A stretch of 20,804 bases of DNA from Deltaproteobacteria bacterium (GTDB lineage Bacteria > Desulfobacterota > Desulfuromonadia > Desulfuromonadales > BM103): positions 1 through 20,804 of the forward strand of contig JAGXHL010000043.1 in NCBI GenBank assembly GCA_024636215.1. Direction: 5' to 3'. Position 1 is the stretch's first letter; each line of letters begins with the position of its first letter. Position numbers and translations under genes: made by a program. Positions 8,080 to 15,008 of this stretch are shown here, piece by piece. Below the pieces are notes generated by a model. That model did no database searches. It saw nothing but the letters and a program-made list of their open reading frames with translations, and had not been told where the DNA came from.

Positions 8080-8141
8080 GGCTGGAGGCTGGAGGCTGGA
8101 GGCTGGAGGCTGAGGGCTGAGGGCTGGGGGCTGAGGGCTGG
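8080..8141 (+). repeat. Nine-unit heptamer array (GGCTGRR) abutting the der stop
   Basis: Starting directly after TAG (8077-8079) are four GGCTGGA, two GGCTGAG, one GGCTGGG, one GGCTGAG and a final GGCTGG, in perfect 7-bp phase. The next 130 bases to 8271 hold no gene, only a weak promoter candidate. The array is complementary to the one before der, so a transcript across der could pair its two ends. Confidence 0.9.
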
Positions 8142-8170
8142 TCCCAGGACCCTTTCAACGGAAAACCTGC

Positions 8171-8200
8171 TTTACTTGGTGGCGTTCTATGCAGTATATT
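8171..8200 (+). promoter_or_regulatory. Candidate sigma70-type promoter for the chemosensory cluster
   Basis: TTTACT (8171-8176) and TATATT (8195-8200) are separated by 18 bases and match the -35 and -10 consensus at four and five of six positions. It lies about 70 bases upstream of the first gene of the cluster, after the heptamer array. The surroundings are AT-rich. Matches of this quality occur by chance, so this is only a suggestion. Confidence 0.3.
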
Positions 8201-8271
8201 TATTCCCATTTAATTTCGGATTGTTACGACACATTGTGTTTACCTGATATTGGTGCTTTTGCGAAGAGCTT

Positions 8272-9972
8272 ATGAGTCTCGTTGGTAACCTTGAAGATCT
8301 CGGCCTGGGGGAAATCCTTCAGATTGTCAGTCTGAGCCGCAAGTCCGGTGTGTTGCAGTTAAACAGCCGTGAGCGGGAAGGGCGTGTCATCTTTCATGAT
8401 GGCCAGGTCATCCGTGCGTCTGCTTCGTCGTTTCCGGAAAACATCGGTGATCTCGTCCTGCGCGCGGGCCTGGCAGACATGGAGACCCTCAAAAAGGTTC
8501 TCGCCATTCAGCGGAAAAAAGAGGACAATCGTCGTATCGGTGATGTTCTGGTCAGCGACTTCGGGGTTGACCGCGAGGCGATTGAAAAGACTGTTCGTGA
8601 GCAGGTTGAAAAGATTGTTTACAGCTTCTTTGGCTGGGATGAAGGATCTTTTTCCTTTGAACTGGGTGATCCGGTTGAACTGGCGGCAACCAATCTCAAT
8701 CCTCTGCAATTCATGCTCGACAGCGGCCTGAATCCACAGTGGCTGGCCATGGAGGGCAGCCGACTCCTTGATGAAAAACGCCATCGCGGAGAAAATCTTG
8801 AAGAGCACGGTGAATCTCTGGTCAATATTGATCAGTTGCTCGCAGAGGTCGAGGGTGAGGCATCAGGTTCAAAGGCTGATACGGACAAGCTGCAACTACG
8901 CTCGACGGCAAAAAGCCAGGTGCCTGCTCGCAACTTTATTGTGGTTGACGATGATCCGGGGACTGCCGAGCAGATTGCCTGTCTGCTGCAGGAACGCAAG
9001 GCCCACGTTCATGTCTTTACCGATTACCGTTCTTTTTTGCAGGCCGTAGAGACTGCCGACCCTCAATTGACAACCCTGGTCATAGATCTCATCATGCCCC
9101 GTCGAGACGGTAGTGGTGTCCTCGGCGGGTTGGAACTGCTTGAGGAAGTTCGTAAGAGGTATCCAGATTTTCAGATACTGGTCATGTCGGATCATCCCAA
9201 CCGGGAAGCGGAGAAGAGTGTCCACAGCTTCGGTGTACCAAAAATATTCCCAAAACCGAAGAAGACGGATGTTCTTGACGAGCGTGGTCGTGATGGTTTG
9301 ATTGCTCTGGTTGACGCAATCATCGCCCTTGGCGAAAAACCTGTACAAAAGACTCCTGCAAAAGATGTCATGTACAACATCGGAGCGGAACTGCTCAAGG
9401 AGATGGGAGAGGTAGCAAGCGACGCTTCGCCGCAAGCTCCCCAGCAATCTCCCGGGCTGCATCTGTTGCGCGGCATGCTGCAAGAGCTGAACAACCCTTC
9501 TCTCGGCGGCGGCATCATTCTGCTGATCCTGCGTTTTGCCAGTGAACTGATGAATCGTGCTGTGATTCTCCTGGTGAAGGATGAGGAAATCGTCGGCCTT
9601 GGACAGTTCGGCATTGAACTGGATGGTGAATCCGCAGATGTCAAGGTGCGCAACACCAGGCTGCCGAAAGCAGCAAATCATGTGTTTATAAAAGCCCTGA
9701 AATCCTTTGCACCCTACCGCAGTGAGCCGCAGAAAACCGAATGGAATGATTACTTCTTCACTCAATTGGGAGGCTTACGTCCAGATGAGGTTTTTGTCGG
9801 CCCTCTAATTAGCGAAGGCAGGGTGGTTGCGGTCCTGTACGGTGATAACCTGCCTGATGAGAAGCCGATAGGAGATACGGAATCTTTGGAAATCTTTCTC
9901 TCCCAGGCGGGACTGGCAATGGAAAAAGCACTTCTTGAGCGCCGCATGATGAGTAGTCGTAATGCGGTTTAG
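8272..9972 (+). CDS. DUF4388 - receiver - GAF-like signalling protein
   Basis: A 566-residue soluble regulator. Residues 1-150 form a PatA-type DUF4388 domain (MSLVGNLEDLGLGEILQIVSLS, then GVLQL and GRVIFHDGQVIRA), common in deltaproteobacterial signalling proteins. Residues 221-350 form a CheY-like receiver with the acidic cluster Asp226-228, phosphoacceptor Asp272 in VIDLIMP, Ser306 and Lys328 in FPKPKK. Residues about 385-560 look like a GAF-type sensor fold (PLISEGRVVAVLYGD near the end). There is no DNA-binding or enzymatic output domain, so its output is probably protein-protein. The ATG follows GAAGAG (8263-8268). It opens the che cluster and is a plausible target of CheA phosphotransfer. 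The GAF-like assignment is by appearance. Confidence 0.85.
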   Translation: MSLVGNLEDLGLGEILQIVSLSRKSGVLQLNSREREGRVIFHDGQVIRASASSFPENIGDLVLRAGLADMETLKKVLAIQRKKEDNRRIGDVLVSDFGVDREAIEKTVREQVEKIVYSFFGWDEGSFSFELGDPVELAATNLNPLQFMLDSGLNPQWLAMEGSRLLDEKRHRGENLEEHGESLVNIDQLLAEVEGEASGSKADTDKLQLRSTAKSQVPARNFIVVDDDPGTAEQIACLLQERKAHVHVFTDYRSFLQAVETADPQLTTLVIDLIMPRRDGSGVLGGLELLEEVRKRYPDFQILVMSDHPNREAEKSVHSFGVPKIFPKPKKTDVLDERGRDGLIALVDAIIALGEKPVQKTPAKDVMYNIGAELLKEMGEVASDASPQAPQQSPGLHLLRGMLQELNNPSLGGGIILLILRFASELMNRAVILLVKDEEIVGLGQFGIELDGESADVKVRNTRLPKAANHVFIKALKSFAPYRSEPQKTEWNDYFFTQLGGLRPDEVFVGPLISEGRVVAVLYGDNLPDEKPIGDTESLEIFLSQAGLAMEKALLERRMMSSRNAV

Positions 9973-9974
9973 AG

Positions 9975-10014
9975 TTGTTGAATTGTTGAATTGTTGAATT
10001 GTTGAATTGTTGAA
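9975..10014 (+). repeat. Five-unit octamer tandem repeat (TTGTTGAA)
   Basis: Five exact 8-bp units begin two bases after the TAG of the upstream gene (9970-9972). Further downstream, AATTCAAC occurs as the complementary half. The array lies outside coding sequence, so length changes would alter only the spacer or leader before cheY. Confidence 0.9.
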
Positions 10015-10016
10015 TT

Positions 10017-10096
10017 GAGCTTCGCTCGTTGTTTTGCTTTATAAACGATTCAACGATGCCGCAGGCATCAATTCAACGCACGAAGTGCAATTCAAC
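10017..10096. repeat. Three mini-hairpins with GNA-type loops, spaced by ATTCAAC
   Basis: GAGC-TTC-GCTC (10017-10027; loop GAA on the minus strand), GATGCC-GCA-GGCATC (10055-10069) and GCAC-GAA-GTGC (10078-10088) are perfect stems with three-base loops closed by C-G pairs. ATTCAAC or AATTCAAC precedes the second (10048-10054) and third (10070-10077) stems and follows the third (10089-10096). These are complementary to the TTGTTGAA array just upstream, so the whole stretch could fold on itself. No T run follows, so it is not a standard terminator. Confidence 0.65.
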
Positions 10097-10118
10097 TGAT
10101 GTTTAAGGAGTCGTTCCA

Positions 10119-10490
10119 GTGAGTAAGAAAATTCTGATAGCTGAAGACTCGCTGACCATGCGTTCGCTGATTGTTTCGACAATCTCGTCGATGGGCGACT
10201 ATGAAACTGTCGAGGCGGCCAATGGCTTCGAAGCTTTGCGTATTCTGCCGCGCGAAAAAGTGGACCTGATTATTACCGACATCAATATGCCTGACATCAA
10301 TGGGCTTGAATTGATCAGTTTCATTCGTAATAACGAAAACTACCGGGAAACCCCTCTTTTTATCATCAGCACTGAGGGGAGCGAGCGTGATCGGGAGAAG
10401 GGGATGTCTCTTGGCGCCAATGCCTACCTGGTCAAACCGTTCGCTCCTGAGCGGTTGCAGCAGCTGATACGTGAGTATCTGGGGAGCTGA
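10119..10490 (+). CDS. CheY-like single-domain response regulator
   Basis: A 123-residue stand-alone receiver that should accept phosphate from the CheA encoded next to it. It has the acidic pair Glu9-Asp10, phosphoacceptor Asp54 in TDINMPDINGLEL, Ser84-Thr85 in FIISTEGSE and Lys106 in LVKPF, so it looks fully active. The GTG start at 10119 lies eight bases after a strong AAGGAG (10105-10110). The GSERDREKGMSLGANAYLVKPF stretch is typical of chemotaxis CheY proteins rather than of transcriptional regulators. The gene is set apart from the upstream regulator by 146 bases of repeats. Whether the target is a flagellar switch or another output cannot be told from sequence. Confidence 0.92.
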   Translation: MSKKILIAEDSLTMRSLIVSTISSMGDYETVEAANGFEALRILPREKVDLIITDINMPDINGLELISFIRNNENYRETPLFIISTEGSERDREKGMSLGANAYLVKPFAPERLQQLIREYLGS

Positions 10491-10600
10491 TTAATTTGAA
10501 GAACTGTACCGGATATTGGAATACTCGAAGTTGGATTTGTCGATTATTGCCGATGACCGTGCACCGATCTTCCGAATCCGCAGCTGGTTCTTGTGAATCC

Positions 10601-10620
10601 CTGGCAGCCTGTCGGACTAT
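10601..10620 (+). mobile_element. Solo terminal repeat of the 169-bp MITE at the cheA 5' end
   Basis: CTGGCAGCCTGTCGGACTAT matches the 20-bp terminus CTAGCAGCCTGTCGGACTAT at 19 of 20 positions. The rest of the element is missing or unrecognisable. It lies 17 bases before the ATG at 10638 that I take as the cheA start, and it overlaps a possible upstream GTG start at 10593. The match is far too long to be chance, but whether it arose by decay or partial excision cannot be told. Confidence 0.75.
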
Positions 10621-10637
10621 ACAGGCCCTATGCCGAT

Positions 10638-12719
10638 ATGGAGACAATTTTGTCCGATAAGAGCTCTTCACAGGCCCTCAAGGATTTTATCAGTGAAACC
10701 GAGGAGATTATCGGATCACTCAATCTGGACCTGGTCAAACTGGCTGATTCGATCGATTCAGGAGATTGCGACCCAGATGTGCTCAATGGCATTTTTCGGG
10801 GAGCCCATTCGATAAAAGGTCTGGCCGGCATGTTCGGTTTCGACGACCTATCACAACTCTCTCACTCCATGGAGAACCTGCTGGACGGTCTGCGTCTTGG
10901 CAAGGTCCCTTTCACTCAACCCCTGGTCGACACCCTGTTCAGCTCGCTTGATGTCCTGATCAACCTGATCGACGGCAAAAGCAGCGATGAAAACTTCACC
11001 ATCGATCTTGGCCCTATCCTGGCACAGATCAATCAGGCCGCCGAGGGCGATGTCGTCGGCATGGAAGATCCCCTGGCCGGACTGGACATCGATTCAAGTA
11101 TACTGAATGTACTCACAGAATACGAAGAACATCGATTGCTCGAAAATGTACGCAAGGGGCGCTGCCTGCATCTGCTGCGTATGGACTTTGATCTGGCCAG
11201 TTTTGACCAGGAGCTTGCTGAAATCACCCAGCAGCTCAAGCAGCAGGGTGAAGTGATCAGTACCTTGCCGTCGATTGGCTCTATCAGTGAACGGATCGCT
11301 TTCCAGATTCTTTACGGAAGTGAATTAAATCAGACGGACATTGAATTACTGCTGAGTCGCGAGAACCTTGATATCCATACCTATGGTGATGTTGTTGACG
11401 GATCGGAATCCGACGGTTTTGTTCTGGAGGATCCGGCTGTGATAGAAACGGACACTATTGATGTGTATCTTCCGGCAGCAATCGAAGATGAAGACGTCAG
11501 CAGCAGTTCGTTGCGATCGATCAGTCGTACCGTCAGGGTCGATATCGACAAGCTTGATCTGTTGATGAATATTGTTGGTGAACTGGTGCTTTCCAAAAGT
11601 GCAATAGCCAATATCAACGACCGCTTGAAGGGGACTGGCGAAAAAGAACTGGCGACCGAGCTGGGTAAATCCACTCGTATTCTGGAGCGTCGTCTGCACG
11701 AATTACAAAAAGGCGTCATGGACGTGCGCATGGTTCCGATTGGCCAGCTCTTTGAAAAGATGAACCGGATTGTGCGACGGGTTGCCAACGAACAAGGCAA
11801 GAAAGTCGATCTGGATATCAAGGGAGCGGATACGGAGCTTGACAAGTTGATCATCGAGGACGTCTCCGATCCTCTCATGCACATCATCCGTAATGCGATT
11901 GATCATGGCCTGGAAACTCCGAATGAGCGTCGCCTTGCCGGCAAGAAAGAGAAGGGGCTGGTACAACTCTGGGCTTCGCAGAAAGGCAATCACGTTGTCA
12001 TTGAAGTCCATGATGATGGCCGTGGTATCAATACCGACAAGGTCCGCAGCAAAGCAATCGAAAAAGGCCTGGTTAAAAAAAACCAGATCCTGACTGAAGG
12101 GGAAATCTACGATCTGCTGTTTATGCCCGGGTTTTCCACGCGTGATGAAGTGAGTGGTCTGTCTGGCCGCGGGGTTGGTATGGATGTCGTCAAGAACAAC
12201 ATCGCGGCGCTCTCCGGCATGATCGAGGTCAAAAGCCAACCCGGACAAGGCAGCAGTATGATCATTACCTTGCCGATCACCCTGGCAATTATCAAGGCGT
12301 TGATTGTGCGGGTTGGTGATAAGACCTACGCGATCCCCATCAACTCGGTACTTGAAACCCTTATGATCGAAGACGGCGTCATTAAGACTGTCGAGAAGCG
12401 GGAAGTGATCGAGCTGCGAAAAAGCACTGTGCCGCTGCTGCGCCTTGATCAGGTCTTTGCTTTAACGACTGCTGATAGAGGTCCTGATCATCGTCTGTTT
12501 GTTGCAGTTGTCGGTCTGGCGGAAAAGCGCATGGGCTTTATTGTCGATGAGCTCATCGGTCAGCAGGATGTTGTTATCAAATCTCTCGGCAAGGCCCTGG
12601 GTTTTGTCAAAGGGATTGCCGGAGCGGCTGAATTGGGTAACCAGAAAACCATTCTGGTTCTTGATGTTGCCGGACTGATGAACGAAGCGTTACGCGGCGA
12701 GTCTTCATTCAATGTATGA
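10638..12719 (+). CDS. cheA: Chemotaxis histidine kinase CheA
   Basis: Central kinase of the cluster, 693 residues from ATG 10638. An N-terminal HPt domain carries the phosphorylated His57 in FRGAHSIKGLAGMFGF. A divergent P2-like region spans about 155-250 and an acidic linker about 255-290. The dimerisation domain starts near 297 (SRTVRVDIDKLDLLMNIVGE). The ATPase core has the N box HIIRNAIDHGLE (His415, Asn419), G1 DDGRG (459-463) and GLSGRGVGMDVV (507-518). A CheW-like domain completes it. I chose 10638 because SDKSSSQALKDFISETEEI looks like a normal HPt start. The frame is open to GTG 10593, but those 15 codons largely encode a mobile-element terminus. Neither start has a good Shine-Dalgarno. 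Its end overlaps the next gene by eight bases. Confidence 0.93.
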   Translation: METILSDKSSSQALKDFISETEEIIGSLNLDLVKLADSIDSGDCDPDVLNGIFRGAHSIKGLAGMFGFDDLSQLSHSMENLLDGLRLGKVPFTQPLVDTLFSSLDVLINLIDGKSSDENFTIDLGPILAQINQAAEGDVVGMEDPLAGLDIDSSILNVLTEYEEHRLLENVRKGRCLHLLRMDFDLASFDQELAEITQQLKQQGEVISTLPSIGSISERIAFQILYGSELNQTDIELLLSRENLDIHTYGDVVDGSESDGFVLEDPAVIETDTIDVYLPAAIEDEDVSSSSLRSISRTVRVDIDKLDLLMNIVGELVLSKSAIANINDRLKGTGEKELATELGKSTRILERRLHELQKGVMDVRMVPIGQLFEKMNRIVRRVANEQGKKVDLDIKGADTELDKLIIEDVSDPLMHIIRNAIDHGLETPNERRLAGKKEKGLVQLWASQKGNHVVIEVHDDGRGINTDKVRSKAIEKGLVKKNQILTEGEIYDLLFMPGFSTRDEVSGLSGRGVGMDVVKNNIAALSGMIEVKSQPGQGSSMIITLPITLAIIKALIVRVGDKTYAIPINSVLETLMIEDGVIKTVEKREVIELRKSTVPLLRLDQVFALTTADRGPDHRLFVAVVGLAEKRMGFIVDELIGQQDVVIKSLGKALGFVKGIAGAAELGNQKTILVLDVAGLMNEALRGESSFNV

Positions 12720-13524
12720 AGCTCATTTCGGGTTGCGCGAAAGACCCTTCAGCAAAACCCCGGATCCACGGTTTCTTTTCTTGAGCCGCGGTCATCGTGA
12801 AGCTCTGGCCCGCATGCAATATGCGGTTGAAGAGCGTGATCTGGTTCTGCTGACGGGTGAGATCGGTTGCGGCAAAACGACTCTGTCACGTGCGCTGATG
12901 GATACCCTTGATGACAGCTTCAAGGTCGTCTGTCTGATAAATCCGCGCTTGACGCCGGTAGAATTTCTGAACAGTATGGCACGACATCTCGGCGTTGCTG
13001 AACCTGCACGTTTCAAGGTGGATCTGCTTGAGCAGATAGGCAAGATACTCTATGAGTATTATGAAAACGGCATGACACCGGTCGTTGTTATCGACGAGGC
13101 GCAGCTGGTTCCGCATAAAGAAACCTTCGACGAGATCCGGCTGTTGACGAATTTTCAACTGGACGATCGCAACCTGATCAGTATTGTACTTATGGGGCAG
13201 CCGGAGTTAAAAAAGCGACTCAATCATCGTGTTTATGAACCGCTGAGACAACGAATAGGCATGCAGTATGACCTGCAGCCGCTCAATCTCACGGAAACGG
13301 CAGAATATCTCGATTTCAGAACCGTCAAAGCCGGCGGGCAACCCGGTTTGTTCAGTGTGGTTGCTGTCGAGGCCATCTATGCGTATTCTTCAGGGACCCC
13401 GCGTATGATCAATCACGCGGCCTCTCTGGCTCTGCTTGAATGCTTCGGCAGGGGAGAATCAAAAGTTGGCAAAGTGGTCATTGACGCTGTCATGCTGGAG
13501 CTGGATAACAACAGGTTGAGTTGA
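12712..13524 (+). CDS. ExeA/GspA-like AAA+ ATPase
   Basis: A 270-residue cytoplasmic ATPase. The opening MYEAHFGLRERPFSKTPDPRF is the hallmark of the ExeA/MshM/TniB-like group. Walker A GEIGCGKTTL lies at 49-58 and Walker B VVVIDEAQ at 124-131. A sensor region (ISIVLMGQPELKKRL) and the arginine-rich PLRQRIGMQYDLQPL follow. It ends after the AAA module and lacks the peptidoglycan-binding domain of ExeA. Family members work in type II secretion, MSHA pili or transposition. Here the start overlaps the cheA stop by eight bases, suggesting translational coupling and a role with the kinase, perhaps in placing or assembling the array or in pilus control. That role is inference. A strong mobile-element insertion follows the stop. 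Confidence 0.85.
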   Translation: MYEAHFGLRERPFSKTPDPRFLFLSRGHREALARMQYAVEERDLVLLTGEIGCGKTTLSRALMDTLDDSFKVVCLINPRLTPVEFLNSMARHLGVAEPARFKVDLLEQIGKILYEYYENGMTPVVVIDEAQLVPHKETFDEIRLLTNFQLDDRNLISIVLMGQPELKKRLNHRVYEPLRQRIGMQYDLQPLNLTETAEYLDFRTVKAGGQPGLFSVVAVEAIYAYSSGTPRMINHAASLALLECFGRGESKVGKVVIDAVMLELDNNRLS

Positions 13525-13535
13525 ATACGAAAAAA

Positions 13536-13704
13536 CTAGCAGCCTGTCGGACTATTCGGGCCGAAGCGAAAATTTGGATGTTTGAGAACAGATTTTAGCT
13601 CGTTTGCAGGTTCATAGCCGTAGCTATGGACCAAAAAGGAGCTGAAATATGGGCCAAACAGCTGGATTTGCAGCCGGCTCATGGATAGTCCGACAGGCTG
13701 CTAG
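13536..13704 (+). mobile_element. Complete 169-bp MITE-like element with 20-bp perfect terminal repeats
   Basis: CTAGCAGCCTGTCGGACTAT (13536-13555) is the exact reverse complement of 13685-13704. If TA is the target duplication (13537-13538 and 13702-13703), the element proper is 163 bp and the empty site is C-TA-G. Inside, GGTTCATAGC and GCTATGGACC form a hairpin, flanked by ATTTTAGCTC/GAGCTGAAAT, so the whole could fold into a long cruciform. It has no transposase. It carries AAGGAG (13636-13641) seven bases before an ATG (13649) that opens a short frame leading out through the right end. Other copies lie at 1-141 and 20665-20804. Confidence 0.9.
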
Positions 13705-13708
13705 GTAA
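13649..13708 (+). other. Mini-ORF carried by the MITE (19 aa)
   Basis: The frame reads MGQTAGFAAGSWIVRQAAR and stops at TAA two bases beyond the element. AAGGAG is at ideal spacing. In copy 1 the same frame continues to 280, and in copy 3 it continues on the minus strand from 20720 to 20619 (33 residues). I do not regard it as a proven gene. It may instead be a translation-start module that fuses to whatever lies beside an insertion. Confidence 0.3.
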
Positions 13709-13840
13709 CTATTCAGCTCCCTTTATTCAACGGCACAGCATGTGGGCTGCAGCTGTTGCTTGCGGGAAGTTAAGTGACAACGTTGGACGCAGGCAATGGC
13801 TGCAGCCCACATGCTCTCGCTTATGTGCTGAATAACGTAG
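13705..13840. repeat. Long palindromic element upstream of cheW
   Basis: Three nested inverted repeats share one axis: TATTCAGC 13710-13717 with GCTGAATA 13827-13834; a perfect 17-bp pair AGCATGTGGGCTGCAGC 13737-13753 with 13799-13815; and TTGCTTGCG 13756-13764 with CGCAGGCAA 13788-13796 (eight of nine). It opens with GTAACTATTCAG, identical to 2561-2572. Together with the MITE it fills the 340-base gap between the ATPase and cheW genes. It could be a REP-like element, a small RNA, or a structured leader for cheW. Confidence 0.7.
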
Positions 13841-13881
13841 CTTTCCCATAACAACTTACCGGAGCGATGCGGATAGCACGT

Positions 13882-14616
13882 ATGGATATAGCAGAGATAC
13901 GCAAAAAGGCCAAAGCCCAAAGCAAACCTGATACCGCGATGATTGAACCTGAGAAACTTCAGGATTCGAGTCTGCAGTATGAAGTCGAGGCTTTTGAACG
14001 ACAGAGTGAAGCTGTGCGTACTGCGACGGATCACAAGCCTGCGGCGGTCATCGAAGATACTCTTGTTACGATAGAAAGTGCCAACGCAGTGATAGACCGG
14101 CTGTTTGCAAACACTGATGATTTTATCCTGGATACGGATGAGTCTTTTGCGGAGATCCTTGATAATCGGGAGGCTTCTCAAACTCAAATCAACCGTCAGT
14201 ATCTGGCTTTTCACCTTGGTGATGAAGAATATGCACTGGACATCATGCGAATTAGCGAGATAATCAAAGTCAGAGAATTTACCGATATTCCCAGAACTCC
14301 GGAATTTATACTGGGGATTATTTCCCTGCGCGGGGTTGTCGTGCCGGTTTTTGATCTGCGTCATCGACTAAATCTCGGTATATCAGAGCTGCTGTCGACG
14401 TCGCGTATAGTTGTGTGCCAGTTGGGTGAAGTGACAGCCGGCCTCCTGGTTGACAATATAAATCAGGTTGTCAACCTCACGGATGATGAGGTGGAGCCGC
14501 CACCAGGGGTTCTCTCGGGCCTGGACCGTGAAATGGTTTTTGGGATTGGCCGCTGTCAGGGACGTATGATCATTTTGCTGAATTTACAGAGTGCCCTGAA
14601 TATTGAGTTGAATTGA
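13882..14616 (+). CDS. CheW-type coupling protein with a long N-terminal extension
   Basis: A coupling protein that links CheA to receptors. The CheW domain occupies about 104-244 (QYLAFHLGDEEYALDIMRISEII, GIISLRGVVVPVFDLRHRL, GLLVDNINQVVNL). It is preceded by about 100 residues of acidic, low-complexity, probably flexible sequence absent from ordinary CheW proteins of about 160 residues. I start at ATG 13882, giving MDIAEIRKKAKAQ, because the in-frame ATG at 13867 has GGAG only two bases upstream. Both starts are weak, so 13867 remains possible. It is followed after about 20 bases by a CheY gene and then by a second CheW. Two different CheW proteins may serve different receptors or stoichiometries. 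Confidence 0.88.
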   Translation: MDIAEIRKKAKAQSKPDTAMIEPEKLQDSSLQYEVEAFERQSEAVRTATDHKPAAVIEDTLVTIESANAVIDRLFANTDDFILDTDESFAEILDNREASQTQINRQYLAFHLGDEEYALDIMRISEIIKVREFTDIPRTPEFILGIISLRGVVVPVFDLRHRLNLGISELLSTSRIVVCQLGEVTAGLLVDNINQVVNLTDDEVEPPPGVLSGLDREMVFGIGRCQGRMIILLNLQSALNIELN

Positions 14617-14637
14617 CACTTTCATAAGGAGATAGCC

Positions 14638-15006
14638 GTGACCAAGAAAAAGATTCTGATCGTTGAAGATGAAGAAAGCTTGCTGAAGTTGGAAAGTATC
14701 CTGCTGACATCAAAGGGCTATGACGTTCAGGGTGTTGGTGACGGCCAGGCTGCGCTTGATGCAATCGCTAAATCCAAACCGGATCTGGTCCTTTTGGACA
14801 TCATGCTGCCGGAAATTGACGGTTTTGAGGTTTGCCGACGCATCAAGGCGGATGATGAGACCAAGCATATACCCGTGATAATGCTGACAGCCAAAAAGAG
14901 CCGCGAGGACATGGCCCGTGGAGAACAGGTCGGAGCAGACTGGTATATCACCAAGCCGTTCAAGTCGGCCATGGTTATTGAAACCATCCAGAGATTTATA
15001 GACTGA
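14638..15006 (+). CDS. CheY-like single-domain response regulator (second)
   Basis: A 122-residue receiver with the acidic Glu10-Asp11 pair, phosphoacceptor Asp54 in LVLLDIMLPEIDGFEV, Thr84 in IMLTAKKS and Lys106 in YITKPF. All active-site positions are intact. The LTAKKSREDMARGEQVGADWYITKPF segment is closer to PilG/PilH-like or OmpR-type receivers than to the first CheY in this cluster, so the two are unlikely to be simple duplicates. The GTG start at 14638 has AAGGAG at 14626-14631, six bases upstream. It sits tightly between two cheW genes, with two bases separating its stop from the next ATG, so co-translation is likely. Confidence 0.92.
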   Translation: MTKKKILIVEDEESLLKLESILLTSKGYDVQGVGDGQAALDAIAKSKPDLVLLDIMLPEIDGFEVCRRIKADDETKHIPVIMLTAKKSREDMARGEQVGADWYITKPFKSAMVIETIQRFID

Positions 15007-15008
15007 CG

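Noticed and set aside
8896..9765. 289-residue open frame on the minus strand
   Set aside because: Shadow of the DUF4388-receiver-GAF gene with no motif of its own.
9975..10096. CRISPR-like array
   Set aside because: The units are 8 bp, directly adjacent, with no unique spacers of constant length and no cas genes.
13705..13840. tRNA or riboswitch
   Set aside because: The nested perfect arms form a single long hairpin, with no cloverleaf and no known riboswitch core that I recognise.
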